Shown in pieces: positions 12,865-24,342 of a stretch of DNA of 64,000 nucleotides. The DNA comes from Strigamia acuminata (Eukaryota; Arthropoda; Chilopoda; Geophilomorpha; Linotaeniidae), in contig OX442314.1 of NCBI GenBank assembly GCA_949358305.1, forward strand, positions 7,371,060-7,435,059. The letters are read 5' to 3'. The number at the start of each line of letters is the position of its first letter. Positions within the stretch are counted from its first letter, which is position 1. The position numbers and the translations under genes are program-made. The notes under the pieces were generated by a model, which saw only the letters and a list, made by a program, of their open reading frames with translations, searched no databases and was not told where the DNA came from.

Positions 12865-15439
12865 CTATGGCGTGTTTATTGTTTGGTTAAGACTATCGTC
12901 TGTTAAGAATTCGTCCAAACGGAGAGCTAGTGGGATTTGTTTGATGTCTAATGGTAGGTTTCCTCCTCTGGTGCTGCCGCAGAACGCAAGAAGTGTTTGG
13001 CGGGCTGCAAATAGTGTTTTTTGACGATCCAATGGCGTTCCAATCGCAGCGTTGACCTCGACCAGATCCAAACCGGTCAATAAACCTGTTGGGATTAATT
13101 TATTGTTTATTAAAACGTATCAGGACAACAAAACACAACAAATGATTGCAAAATTATGACTTAATGCATTTGGCTCCACCCATAATAATGTTAACAATGT
13201 TAAAATGTAATTTTGCAATGGTTTATCTCCAACAATTGTTGCGATCACATGATCATATCACCTGAACTCATTTTACTAAAGTTCTTTTGAGCCAATATTA
13301 TATTTTATATACAAATCAAACATGTTTGCGACCGGTGAATGTCTCACCTGTTTTAAATATTTCCTCAGCTAGGGTTAATCCTTCTCTCAAGGTGAGTCCT
13401 CCAGGAACTGAAATTTTAAAGTATTTTAAGTCATTCAATGGAATATTGTTGAAGATATTATACCACTGGTTCCTGTGCTTGGTGCCACAGTGCTATCGTA
13501 TGCATCGATGTCGAAACTAACGTGGATCGGTCGATTTCGTCTGCGAAAATAAAATCAAGATTAAATTTTTGGCTACGCCACTGAAGTACAGCCGCGGCTA
13601 CTATTCGAGGGCGACTCTTAAGGCTCGTTTACATTGTTGCGAAATTGCGTTTGAATTGATGCGAACGCGACAATTTCGCGCGTGAAAGTTCGTGTGGCAA
13701 CCCTTCGCATGCGAAATTTCAGAGTAGACTTAAAGTCTACTTTTTCGCTTCGCATGGAAAGTTTGCACGTGTTGGCCAATGACAGACGATAGCGTATGTC
13801 GTCACCAACTTCACAATTGATTCAAAATGGCAGCACCACGTAGGACAAGTGAAACGAGACTTCACTTCATCACTTCTCTTTGCTTCATTGAGAACATGAG
13901 AAGCAAATTTCTTCATGCGAATTTTTGGGCGCAACCATTTCGCATGTAAACGAGCCTTTAATCGATAAAATACGGTGTTCATTACAATAGATTTCTTACT
14001 TTGGATTGACGGCATCCATTGCTCTTTTTGTAACCTCTAAAATCCCCAATCGGTCAACATCCTGCATGGCGAAGACTTTAATGCCACATTTATCAAGAAT
14101 CAACCTGCAATAAAATTATTCATATACTTCTGACAAAAGAGCCCTCTATTGACAATAAATGGATAAATTAATAGTACGCTACCTTTCTAATGGTTCCACA
14201 TCTCTCAGACCAATGTAAACAATGTCTTTTCCTGTTAAACTGAAATTAATTTAATTTGGTAGACCAATTTGCATAAATTTATACGTTTGTTACCATGGTT
14301 TAATCCAGTCGAAACCAGGCAGATCTACTCGGTAAGGTTGCAATTCGTGTAAATGGAATGAATTGACCATTCCATGCATGTTGCCGGTGTTGGTGGTCGT
14401 GGCGGTGTTGATGTCCGCGTGCGCATCTATCCAGATTAAGCACATGTCCGGCTGCACTTGAGCGTGGCCGTGGACAGTTCCGATGGCAATGCTGTGGTCG
14501 CCGCCTAGCGTCAACACCGGATCCCCATTGTGGAGAATATCTTGAACCTTTTCGGACACCTGCAAAAAACTCCCCAAATTAAAAAACTGTTTCAAAACTA
14601 GACTGGAAAAAAATCAAATCTGATTTGGTAATTCAGAACTTAACTGGAAAAAGTCAAATCGTAATTTGTTAATGGCAGAACTAGACTGGATACTAAATTC
14701 GTAATGCGCATCCATTCTGCGCACACGATTTTCTATTTCCAGTTGTTATTTAGCGGTATTAAGCTAAATATTAGGCCTAATAAAAATATTTTGCTACCAG
14801 CTGTAAATTACTTTTAATAAATAATCCTATTACTTTATTTTAGCATTATTAGGCCTAATATTAGGCTTAATACCGCTAAAAAACAACAGAAATTAGAAAA
14901 TCGTCTGCGCAGTACGAATTCACGTCTAAACCGATTCAAATTGCAATTCGAAACGAAAATTCAACGTAATTCAGTACCTGTTTACAAGTGTAACCAATAA
15001 CTTGAGGATTTCGAACTTTCTTCACAACCAATTCTTTATTCGTATATTGGGCTTCAATATTCCCATAATCAGTAACCGTATATCCTATAAATATAAAATC
15101 AGACCCGCAGAGGTCAAGTTTATTGGACTCCCATCCAAATAACACGCATAAACAACAAAATGAACTCACTTTTGATGTTTCCCACATCGTTTTCGAGCGT
15201 TTTAATGAAATTTGTCGATCGAATGACATCGGGACCGTTGCCCACGCCGAATTTTGGCTTTAAAATGATAAATAAATATTTTAGAATAATTTTTTGTTAA
15301 AAAATTGCTTTGGAAATACCTGTCCTTTCGACAAATTGACACCTAGTACGCCTAATCGGGGCCCGGTTATGCCCGTTGTGTGCAGTTGAAGGTGTTGACA
15401 TATTCGGTGAACTGATTGGTATCTGGTGGAAAAATTCAT
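12865..15439 (-). CDS. Arginase, nine exons, catalytic residues intact
   Basis: Hydrolyses L-arginine to ornithine and urea at a two-manganese centre. Exons in order: 15320-15439, 15170-15257, 14978-15084, 14294-14559, 14183-14239, 14000-14104, 13464-13540, 13348-13407, 12865-13085; 1101 nt, 366 aa, all junctions in phase. The start is the first ATG of the opening exon; the leader [15 protein letters not shown] is basic and could be mitochondrial. Metal ligands present: GGDHS (His ~127), DAHAD (Asp ~150, His ~152, Asp ~154) and SFDIDAYD. The proton-shuttle His in GNMHG (~167) is also present. SFDIDAYD differs from the common SFDVDxLDP, but its two ligand Asp remain. The tandem neighbour downstream has the same exon plan and length. 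Intron 13541-13999 holds a TTAA-inserted MITE. Confidence 0.95.
13622..13957. mobile_element. TTAA-inserted MITE (piggyBac-like) in arginase intron
   Basis: Inverted ends GGCTCGTTTACAT / ATGTAAACGAGCC, with TTAA on both sides. The surrounding repeat ...GGGCGACTC TTAA TC.GTAAAATACGG occurs uninterrupted at about 37270-37300, so the pre-insertion site is visible and the TTAA duplication is direct. Non-coding. Confidence 0.8.
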
Positions 15440-15715
15440 GCTGCAGTATTTGGTGACACTAGAGTGACTGCAACAAGATTTCAAGTTTATCTTTAAGATG
15501 TTGTTTGCAATTGATAGTCATATGGTGATTCATCATCAGCTTAAATAGAAATAATCGGAGAATGTTCATATCAATTAAAGAGGTGTGTTATTGGTCATTT
15601 TTATCGAAAATGTAGTTGGTTTTTATGGGATACCGTAGTAATTAATTTGTAAACATCCATCTTATGAATTTTAATTTTATAAACTGGTGTGTAAGGTATA
15701 CCAGTAACCTTTGCA

Positions 15716-16600
15716 ATAATTGTAAAGGTGTATAAAAATGTAAAAGTGTATAAAATGTAAAAGTGTATAAAATGTAAAAGTATATAAAATGTAAAAGTAT
15801 ATAAAATGTAAAAGTGTATAAAATGTAAAGGTGTATAAAATGTAAAAGTATATAAAATGTAAAAGTATATAAAATGTAAAAGTGTATAAAATGTAAAGGT
15901 GTATAAAATGTAAAATGGTATAAAATGTAAAAGTGTATAAAATGTGTGTACAAAATGTCCAAAATGTATAAACTGTAAAAGTGTATAAAATGTAAAAGTG
16001 TATAAAATGTAAAAATGTATAAAATGTAAAAATGTATAAAATGTAAAAATGTATAAAATGTGTGTACAAAATGTACAAAATCTAAGTCTGTACAAAATGT
16101 AGAAAATGTAAGTGTACAAAATGTCCAAAATGTATAAACTGTAAAAGTGTATAAAATGTAAAAGTATATAAAATGTAAAAATGTATAAAATGTAAAAGTG
16201 TAAAAAATGTAAAAGTGTATGAAATGTAAAAGTATATAAAATGTAAAAGTGTGTAAAAGGTAAAAGTGTATAAATGTGTGTACAAAATGTACAAAATCTA
16301 AGTCTGTACAAAATGTATAAACTGTAAAAGTGTATAAAATGTAAAAATGTATAAAATGTAAAAGTGTATAAAATGTAAATGTGTATAAAATGTAAGTGTA
16401 CAAAATGTAAAAGTGTGTAAAATGTAAATGTGCATAAAATGTAAAAGTGTATTAAATGCAAAAGTGTATAAAATGTGTGTACAAAATGTACAAAATGTAA
16501 GTCTGTACAAAATGTAAAAAAGGAAGTGTGTACAAAATGTACAAAATGTATAAAAGGTCAAAGTGTATAAAGATGTTCGAGTGTGTGTAAATATTCAAGT
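15716..16600. repeat. ~17-bp minisatellite (TGTAAAAGTGTATAAAA) between the arginase genes
   Basis: About 50 units, with interspersed longer variants carrying TGTGTACAAAATG and CTAAGTCTGTACAAAATG. The minus-strand frames are open across most of it because the unit lacks stop complements; the periodic FYTLLHFIHFYILYTF-like reading is an artefact, not a gene. Confidence 0.9.
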
Positions 16601-16686
16601 TAAAAGACATACATTTATTAGTGCAAAATTTACATATGTCTATTTTATTATCACAACAGCGGTAAATTTGAATTCGAATAATTTTT

Positions 16687-19600
16687 TCAGATGTTGGCAA
16701 GTTTTGAAGTCTGTGACTCAATTGGAATAGACTTAATGTCGAGCGGTAAATTTCCTCCTCGGGAATTGCCACAGAAGCCAATAATTGTTTCGCGAACAGC
16801 ACAAAGGGTTTTCTCTTGATCCAATTTTGGTCCCACTTTCGTGTTCACTTCAACTATATCCAGCCCAGTCAATAATCCTATTGTAGATACACAAACAAAA
16901 TTATACCTTAAGGTGGCCAGAAAGGCCTTTTTTACAAGACAAATGCATTTTTAGGCGAATAAAAGGCTTTTCTAGATACAAAAATGCTTTTTTACGTACA
17001 AAAAGGCTTTTTTTAGGTACAAAAAGGCTTTTTTTACGTACAAAAAGGATTCTTTTAGGTACAAAAAGGCTTTTTTAGGTACAAAATATTAATGTGAAAA
17101 TATTCAATTCTCAACCTGTGTTAGCAATTTCCTCGGCAAATGTTAAACCTTCTCTCAAAGTCAGTCCTCCAGGAACTTTTAAATAAAAAAAATTAAAATA
17201 ATTGCCATTCATTTGAAAACAAATTAAATAAAAAAAAAACCTACATCCAATTGCAGTGCTGGGTGCAACAGTAATGTCGTAAGCATCTATATCAAAACTC
17301 ACATGAATCGGACGATTTCGTCTAATAAATACGAAAGCAAGATTAATTCTCACGAATACGAGAAAACACCCAAAAATAACCGCAATTCTCTTTTAGTACA
17401 AGCTTCCCTCACCAGTACTACGTTTACATGCACCGAATATTTCGAGTGAGATGAAATATTGAGTGTGCACAACTGTCATGTAAACAGGGATGACATGGAT
17501 TATTCGAGTAGTGAATAATCCCTCGCAGGAGGTTGTTTAATTCGAGTGAACTCCAACCATTTTTATTGCGCATGGGCGCACAACGGTGTAGGACCACATT
17601 TGCGATGGCCAAATTTGCGATCGCGAAAATTGGTCTCAAAATTGGGACGTTTTGAATTTGCGGCGAATTAAAAATAAAATTAAATTAAAAAAAAAATAAA
17701 ATAAGGAATGATCTCGCATTTTCGATGGACCAAACTTGCGATGGACCAAACTTGCGATGGACCAAACTTGCGATGGACCACATTTGAGATGGTTCCAAAT
17801 TTGTTCCCAAAATTGCAACGAATTAAAAATGATCGCAAATTTGCGACAAGTTTTAGCTGTTACACCCGTCGTAATTATTTCCATATTACATTCTGTCCAA
17901 AAACGTATTGAAAATCACTAAAAATGACCAAAAATGTGCCCACAACTTTAACCTTAATCATTAAAAAATTTCACACTTGATTTGCTGTTATTTTCTGTTA
18001 TATTCGATACATTTACGGCCATTTTAGGTCGTTTTCGCCACGTTTTCGGTCATTTTTGGGGGCGGAGTTCATTTCTGCCAGAATCAATTCCGCCGGTTCC
18101 AAAACCGCCCCTCTCTGTCAAAAAAAGTTGAAATTCCGCCTCAATGCAATTCAAATCCGCTCGTCCCAATTCTGCCCCGAAATTTAAAAAACGACCCACC
18201 GCCCGTGCCCAGTCCGCCGGACACTTCTGACACGCTGCACGCGTTCCGGTGCGGTCCACGGTGCCGGTGCCGACTCGCCATGGGTTTGGTGAGGCGGTCG
18301 TGCAGCGAGAACATCTGGCCGCACACGGGACACACGTACGCGACGTTCGAGACCGGCGGCATGTCCTCGATGACGGGGGACACCTCGATGGACGCCAAGT
18401 TGCTCTCCGAATCGCACAACAAATTGAGCAGTTTGGCCAACGGGTCGGACGACGAGTCCTGTTTCTTCGGCCACTTTGGAAACGAGAGCAGCGGCGAATG
18501 ATCTCCCCATCCGAGTGGCTCCTCCGTCGCATTTCGAGCAGGGACACGCGAAGCTGTGCGCGTGGTTTGTCTAGGTTTCGACGGCGGTGGATGAGGTGGA
18601 CGAGTTGGAGTCGTCAAAGGAGAAGGTCTCAAATACCGCTTCGTCTAGGTCGCCTTCTGACATGGCCATGCGTGGAGGAGGAGGAGGAGGAACTGCTGTA
18701 CGGGTTGCTCGAGTCGGCCCACCTGCTCCTGCCTTTCGAAGGGCTCATCATATCGTTTTTGTTGGCACCGATCTGACTTGACAGCTTGTCAGGCGCAAAT
18801 TTGGGAGGTCGCAAATTTGGTCCGCGCAAATTTAGGATCGAAATTTTAGCGATCGCAAATCTGGCCATCGCAAATTTGGAAAGTAATCACGAATTATTTT
18901 CTTCGTGTAAACACAACAATTTGATTTTTTCACCACTCGAAATATTCTGTGCATGAAAACATAGTGTAGGTGAATGTTCTAGGAACCTACCTGCCATTAA
19001 CAGCATCCAGCGCTCTTTTGGTCACTTCGATTATCCCCAACCGATCGACATCTTGCATTGAAAAAAATTTAATTCCACATTGTTCAAAAATTAGTCTGTA
19101 AAAATCACCCAGTATTGTATTATGTACACTTTGATTGCACATATATTGCTTACCTCTCTAAAGGATCCACATCTCTTAAGCCTATGAAGCAAACTTCTTT
19201 TGCTCTAACACTAAAATTAGATTTAAACAACGTCTTGATTTAATTTCTGTGGATTATTAGTTCTAACTCACGTTGGTTTCAACCATTCAAATCCCGGTAA
19301 AGCCATATTGTTATTGAACTTTTCCAACTCGTACACATGAAAAGAGTTAGCCATCCCGTTCATATTGGATGTTTTACTAGTCGATGTTGTGTTGATGTCT
19401 GCATGTGCGCCGACATTAATCAAACACACATCAGGCTGAACTACAGCGTGGCCATTTATGGACCCGATTGTGACGCTGTGGTCGCCACCTAGTGTCAAAA
19501 CTGGGTCACCATTTCTAAAAATCTCCTGCACCTTCAGAGAAACCTAGAAAAACCAAACAACAAAAGAAATAGTTTAGAAAATGTTAAATATATATTTTAA

Positions 19601-20328
19601 ATAAAAAATTTGTTGTTAAATTTAAATTTACGTCAGTAAAATTCCGTTCCGTTAATTTAATTTCATCCCATAAAATTAATTCAGGGATTCCCACGAAAAT
19701 AAATCGGGGAATTATGAAAATAATAATTAAAAATAAAATTTAACATTTTTTTTGCAATAAAAACAAATTTTTTAAATAAAAATTGTCGGTTTTTGCGTCT
19801 TTTGGTCTGACGAATCTTATTTTTCACAAAACATGGCGCGTACAAATTTAACATTTAAAATACCGGAAACTCACTAACCCTTTCACAAATATGGCCAACC
19901 ATTTCAGGATTCCAGACATTCTTTACTAGAATATCACGTGTATTTACCGGTGTCTGAATGTCTCCATAATCAGTTACAGTATAACCTGCAAATGGAATAA
20001 AATGGAATCAAATTATAGGATTTGTTTTGTGTTTTTTACCCAGCTCGTCTTCCAGTGTTTTAATAAAATTGGTTGTTCTAATTGCTCCTGGTCCATATTC
20101 CACACCAGCGTTTGATTTCTAGCAACGTTTTAGTCATTAAATCAGTCTGATTGACCGATAAATGTTTATATTTACTTGTCCTTTGGCTAACCCCACTCCG
20201 AGAACTCCAAGTTTGTGGCTGTTGTTTGATGTGCTTAGGTTTAAGGCCTCGCTTGTGATTTTTTTCAGTCTGCGAAATTTGTTGGTGAAACTTAAGACAG
20301 AAGATTCTCTAATGTTCATTGTAGACAT
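16687..20328 (-). CDS. Arginase-like protein, predicted catalytically dead
   Basis: Exons in order: 20176-20328, 20040-20118, 19879-19985, 19272-19543, 19154-19210, 18991-19095, 17245-17321, 17116-17175, 16687-16877; 1101 nt, 366 aa, every junction in phase and no stop. Exon sizes match the neighbouring arginase except for the first three and the last. Retained: GGDHS (His ~135), the His and last Asp of the second ligand motif, and SFDIDAYD. Changed: the second ligand motif reads VGAHAD where arginases have (V/I)DAHAD, so the bridging manganese ligand Asp is Gly (~158); and SNMNG replaces GNMHG, so the catalytic His (human His141) is Asn (~175). An open, evenly conserved frame with these losses suggests a pseudoenzyme with a non-catalytic role, or early decay. 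Intron 17322-18990 carries a transposon. Confidence 0.92.
16920..17095. repeat. ~20-bp tandem array (AGGTACAAAAAGGCTTTTTT)
   Basis: Seven to eight imperfect units in the last intron of the arginase-like gene. Confidence 0.7.
17416..18966. mobile_element. TIR transposon carrying a captured gene fragment (Pack-type)
   Basis: Left end TACTACGTTTACATGCACCG and right end, read backwards, CACTATGTTTTCATGCACAG; both continue AATATTTCGAGTG, giving ~33-bp inverted ends. Just inside are short words GCGATGGACCAAACTT in tandem (17720-17780) and GCAAATTTG clusters at both sides. The centre (18050-18780) is GC-rich and carries a zinc-finger gene fragment, unlike the AT-rich surroundings. No transposase seen. 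It lies wholly inside an intron of the arginase-like gene. Confidence 0.65.
18050..18780 (-). pseudogene. C2H2 zinc-finger gene fragment inside a transposon
   Basis: On the minus strand the reading SNVAYVCPVCGQMFSLHDRL forms the start of a C2H2 finger (C-x2-C-x12-...-H), preceded by an acidic Ser-rich region (SSSDPLAKLLNLLCDSESN). The first zinc-binding His is replaced by Pro (TKPMASRH). Upstream the coding sense shifts between frames, with a Ser run from a GGAGGAGGAGG track. No introns are seen. Several Krüppel-type factors have a finger like this; the family is not assigned. The start near 18778 has no conserved context. I read it as a captured, partly degraded fragment. Confidence 0.55.
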
Positions 20329-20828
20329 GTGGAGTTTGTTTTTTAGTTAATTGAATTCGTAGAAATCGTCCAGCCAGAATAAGACGAAGGTATCTTTCGG
20401 ACACTGTTTGCTTTCCATTTTACAATTCTTTTGCTTGGGAATTTTTTATTTCACACGAGTTTCAGGTGGAGAATTTGGTGTTATTATTATTATTATTTTT
20501 TGAAAATGAAAACATAACGTGTTTAACAATATTTATTTGCTATTGTTGATGAATTTGTCTAAATTGAATATTCGGATTTGATTTTAGGTAGTTCATCAAA
20601 GCTGTCGTTGGGTGTCTCTTGAAGTTGTGTGTTTATCAAGGAATCACAAATTCCAGCATAGTTGTGAATACTAATAAACGTAGGTCAGAAGCATGTTTAC
20701 ATTCACAACTATACTGGAAAATGTAATAATTAAAATTTAACTTTGGTTTGTTGGAATTGGTTGTATGATATTAAACAGAGGATGAAATAAAAAGACAATT
20801 TTTATTCTGATTTATATTTTATTATATT

Positions 20829-23627
20829 CTATATATCTTGCTTCCAGACAAACTCCGGATGATAGGCAGAACCGTCGTTGCAGTCTGCACTGCACGTGTA
20901 AACGGCTAAGACGCCCCAGTCGATGCTTTCGTTTAGCTTATCCAATTTTAAATGGTTTAATAATTGTGGCATCACCTGGAAAAAGGAACGAGAAACTATT
21001 TTCAGTATAATGATGTGGTGAATAAAAAAATTATGAACATGAGTTAACAAATTGAGAGGAAAAAGAGTTTTTACCTGTCTTAAAGGACAGATTTTGTACT
21101 TAAAATGCATTTTAACATCTAAAAATGCACATTTTCATAAAAAAAAAATTATTTTAACATAAAAACATGCATTTTTGGTCTAATAATGTCTAGATAATGC
21201 ACATTTTCATAAAAAAAAAAAATTATTTTGACACAAAAACATGCATTTTTGGTCTAAAGTCGTCTAGATAATGCATATTTCCATCAAAAAAAATTATTTC
21301 AACACAGAAACATTCATTTTTAGTCTGAAAATGTCTAGAAAATGCACATTTTCATCAAAAAAAAATTATTTTAACATAAAAACATGCATTTTTGGTCAAA
21401 TGATGTCTAAAAAATGCACATTTTCATCGAAAAAAAATTATTTTGACACACAAACATGCATTTTTGGTCTAAAAATGTCTAGAAAATGCATAATTCCATC
21501 AAAAAAAATTATTTCAACACAAAAACATTCATTTTTAGTCTGAAAATGTCTAGAAAATGCACATTTTCGTAAAAAAAAAATTATTTCAACATAAAAACAT
21601 TCATTTTAAATCTGAAAATGTCTAGAAAATGCACATTTTCATCGAAAAAAAATTATTTCAACACAAAAACATGGATTTTTGGTCTAAAAATGTCTATAAA
21701 ATGCATATTTCCATCAAAAAAAGTTATTTCAACACAAAACATGCATTTTTGGTCTAAAAATGTCTAGAAAATGCACATTTTTATCAAAAAAATTTATTTC
21801 ATTACAAAAACAAGCATCTTTAGTCTAAAAATGTCTAGAAAATGCACGTTTTCATCAAAAACAGCCACATTATACTTGAAACTCGAATTTTCGTTCGGCT
21901 CCGCACGGACACTTGGGTATATCGCCTTCTTTCGGCATATTTTCCAACGAAATCCAAAGCGGCTCTGCATTCTTGTGGTACCTCAACACCTACACCAAAA
22001 ACAAACATTTAAACCAAAAAAAAATTTAATTACTCTAAATTCATTCAAATTCACTTGTTGCGGCTCCATTTGCGTGCGTTGCAGAAACTTCTGAAACGTT
22101 TTGTCTTCTTTCTTCGCCAATTCCTCGAGCACGTGGTTGCTGTCGCTGCTCTCGGGCAGCATCGACTGCGCTTTTTCCGACGCCAAAAACGTTTTGTACT
22201 CGTTCAAAACGTCGTCTTCCGATTTCTTCGGCCTGTCGCCGGCTTTCGGTTCTTCCTCCATCACGATCTCGTACTCGGGCAGCAAAAAATCCTTCCAACC
22301 GGTCGATTCGACCATGATGGCGCAATCTTAAAAATACACAAAAGAATTAATTAATCGATGCAGAAATTGATTTAAAAATGAAAGAAAAAAGAAAAAGAAA
22401 ATCGATAAAGTATTGTATAAAACAACGAATAAAATCGGTTTTAAAAAATCATTTAAACACAAAAAAATGATAAAATTAATAAAAAATTCCTTTAAAACAC
22501 AAAATATCAAAAAAAATCTCATTTAACACATGAAAACTCGTTAAAAACATTAATTTAAACAAAAAAAACTGACAAAATCGTTAAAAATTCCTTAAAAACA
22601 CTAATTTAAACACAAAAAACTGATAAAATCGTTAAAAATTCATTAAAAACATTAATTTAAGCACAAAAATCTGATAAAATAGTTAAAAATTCATGAAAAA
22701 CATTAATTTAAAGACAAAATACTGATAAAATCGCTAAAAATTCATTAAAAACATTAATTTAAACACAAAAAAACGATAAAATCGTTAAAAATTCATTAAA
22801 AACATTAATTTAAAGACAAAATACTGATAAAATCGTTAAAAGTTCATTAAAAACATTAATTTAAACACAAAAAACTGATAAAATCGTTAAAAATTCATCA
22901 AAAACACAAAAACTCACAAAATCGATAAAATCAAATCATAAAAACCATAAAAACCCTAAAAAATCGATAAATAAATCCATCAAAAACCCAAAACATCGAT
23001 AAATACATCAAATCAAAACCCAAAAAAAACAAAAAAACTAAAAATTAAAAAAAAATTCAATTTCAGCCGAAAAAAAATTTCAATTTCACCTTTTTTGACC
23101 AAACATTTGCATTCCTTATTGTGCCCGGCCTTCCAATCGATCTTCTGGTGCCCCAACGAACAATATTGTTTGACGTGACACTTGGAGCAGCGCAGCGGGC
23201 CCAGGCAGCCGCAAACACAGCACAGCGGTTTCAGATCGGCGGCGCTGGGTGTCGTGTCGTTTTCGTCCTCTTCGTACGGCTCGTTATCGAAAAAATCATT
23301 CATCCTCGCCAGTTGACATCGGAACACTAAAATGTTCTCGTTCGTGTTCTTTTTGGAGCAGTTTGCGTTCTTGCAAACGAACAACAAAACGGACCTGTGG
23401 TAGCACTCGTCGCGCTCGTCCACGGGCGCGTAGATTTGGAGCAGAAAAACGCACGGATTTTCGCATTTCGGACACGATAGCTGCTTGATTGACGGGAGAT
23501 TTTTCAGGTCGAGCCATGCGGGTTTGCCGCCTATTTTGCTAGGGAAATATTTGCTCGTTAACTTCCATGAAACGCATTCTTCGGCGAATCCTAATTCCAC
23601 GTTGTTTGGTCGAGCGGAGGCAGCCAT
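20829..23627 (-). CDS. PDCD2: PDCD2 (programmed cell death protein 2), four exons
   Basis: Exons in order: 23090-23627, 22034-22326, 21876-21989, 20829-20975; 1092 nt, 363 aa, close to the family's ~340-360. PDCD2 proteins bind ribosomal protein uS5 (RPS2) during small-subunit assembly in cytoplasm and nucleus. The N-terminal part has the conserved ELGFAEE, paired CPKCENPC, then a MYND zinc finger ([15 protein letters not shown] ... [15 protein letters not shown]). The C-terminal part has [47 protein letters not shown] and ends FVWKQDI. The start chosen is MAASARPN, which places ELGFAEE near residue 11 as in the family; an in-frame upstream start would need a non-ATG codon. Introns 1 and 3 are tandem arrays. 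Confidence 0.95.
21110..21860. repeat. ~72-bp tandem array in PDCD2 intron 3
   Basis: About ten units containing ATGCACATTTTCATC, an A-rich run, TTATTTCAACA and TTTTTGGTCTAAAAATGTCT. Fills most of the 20976-21875 intron. Confidence 0.85.
22340..23000. repeat. ~50-bp AT-rich tandem array in PDCD2 intron 1
   Basis: Units run CTGATAAAATCGTTAAAAAT, TCATTAAAAACATTAATTTA, AACACAAAAA, decaying towards both ends. Confidence 0.8.
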
Positions 23628-23713
23628 TATCAAGGTTGAAAGAGTTGTTAGGTTTGGCCGCTTGGGCAAAATTACGTCAATGCATTAAATCGAAGGGGCG
23701 GAGCTATTGCTGC

Positions 23714-23735
23714 TCTGACGTCTCTGACGTCGATA
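23714..23735 (-). promoter_or_regulatory. Two TGACGTC (CRE-like) sites upstream of PDCD2
   Basis: TGACGTC occurs twice, 10 bases apart, about 90-105 bp upstream of the PDCD2 start codon. This matches the CREB/ATF core; promoter function is inferred from position only. Confidence 0.35.
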
Positions 23736-23759
23736 GGCGCCCATTCAAAGCGACACTTC

Positions 23760-24113
23760 AATCATCCGCCTATTACCGATCGCCGCCGCTGCACCAGACA
23801 TTGTAAGCGATCAATGCCTTTTCGCGCTCATTCATATGTATTGCATGCCAGGAGGTTTGTGATTTCAAATTTTAATATTAACCTCCTCTTACAAATAACC
23901 TAGCCTAACCTAACATAACATAACCTAACCTGATAATTGCGCGCAGGAAAATGTTGGTTTTCAGGCCAAACATATTATCAATGCAATATAGATTCTAGCA
24001 TCTTATCTATTGTTATCGGTGTTTCAATGTATTTATATAGTATTTGTAGTAGTATTTGTATAGTGTTTTCTAGCATGGAGCAACATGCTCTGATTATCTG
24101 TTAAGCTTATTTC
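23760..24113. mobile_element. GATCGCCGCC-family element, left portion, split by later insertions
   Basis: TTACCGATCGCCGCCGCTGC begins an end matching 1817-1858 in reverse; the following ~190 bases repeat the interior of the 1637-1858 element, including CCTAACCTAACATAACATAA. The matching opposite end is at 29838-29868, so I infer one element interrupted by the gypsy element and a MITE. 23960-24113 shows nothing else recognisable. Confidence 0.55.
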
Positions 24114-24118
24114 GATAT

Positions 24119-24270
24119 TGTATTGTTTGTTGCTTAAATCAGGAGGCTGATGAAATCATGTGAGACATCCATTGTGGTAAAAACAACAACTATCGCCACC
24201 TTTTAATAACATTACTAACTACTAATACAAGAACGCCATCTGGCGTGATAAATACACAACACATCACACA
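24119..24270 (-). repeat. 3' LTR of the gypsy element
   Basis: 152 bp, begins TG and ends CA; same as 28738-28889 by eye. Confidence 0.92.
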
Positions 24271-24342
24271 TCCCCCTCCCAGTTACAAAGTTATAATTGG
24301 AACGAACTAAACGAATTAAATGAATCGAATGAAAAGAGTTCT

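Noticed and set aside
15601-16461. 286-codon minus-strand frame rich in Phe, Tyr, His, Leu
   Set aside because: Minisatellite reading; lies between two genes, no start or splice context.
22041-22354. Overlapping open frames opposite PDCD2 exon 2
   Set aside because: Shadows of the conserved PDCD2 coding exon.
23895-23935. CCTAACCTAAC stretch as a telomeric repeat
   Set aside because: Short, irregular, and part of the interior of a dispersed TIR element.
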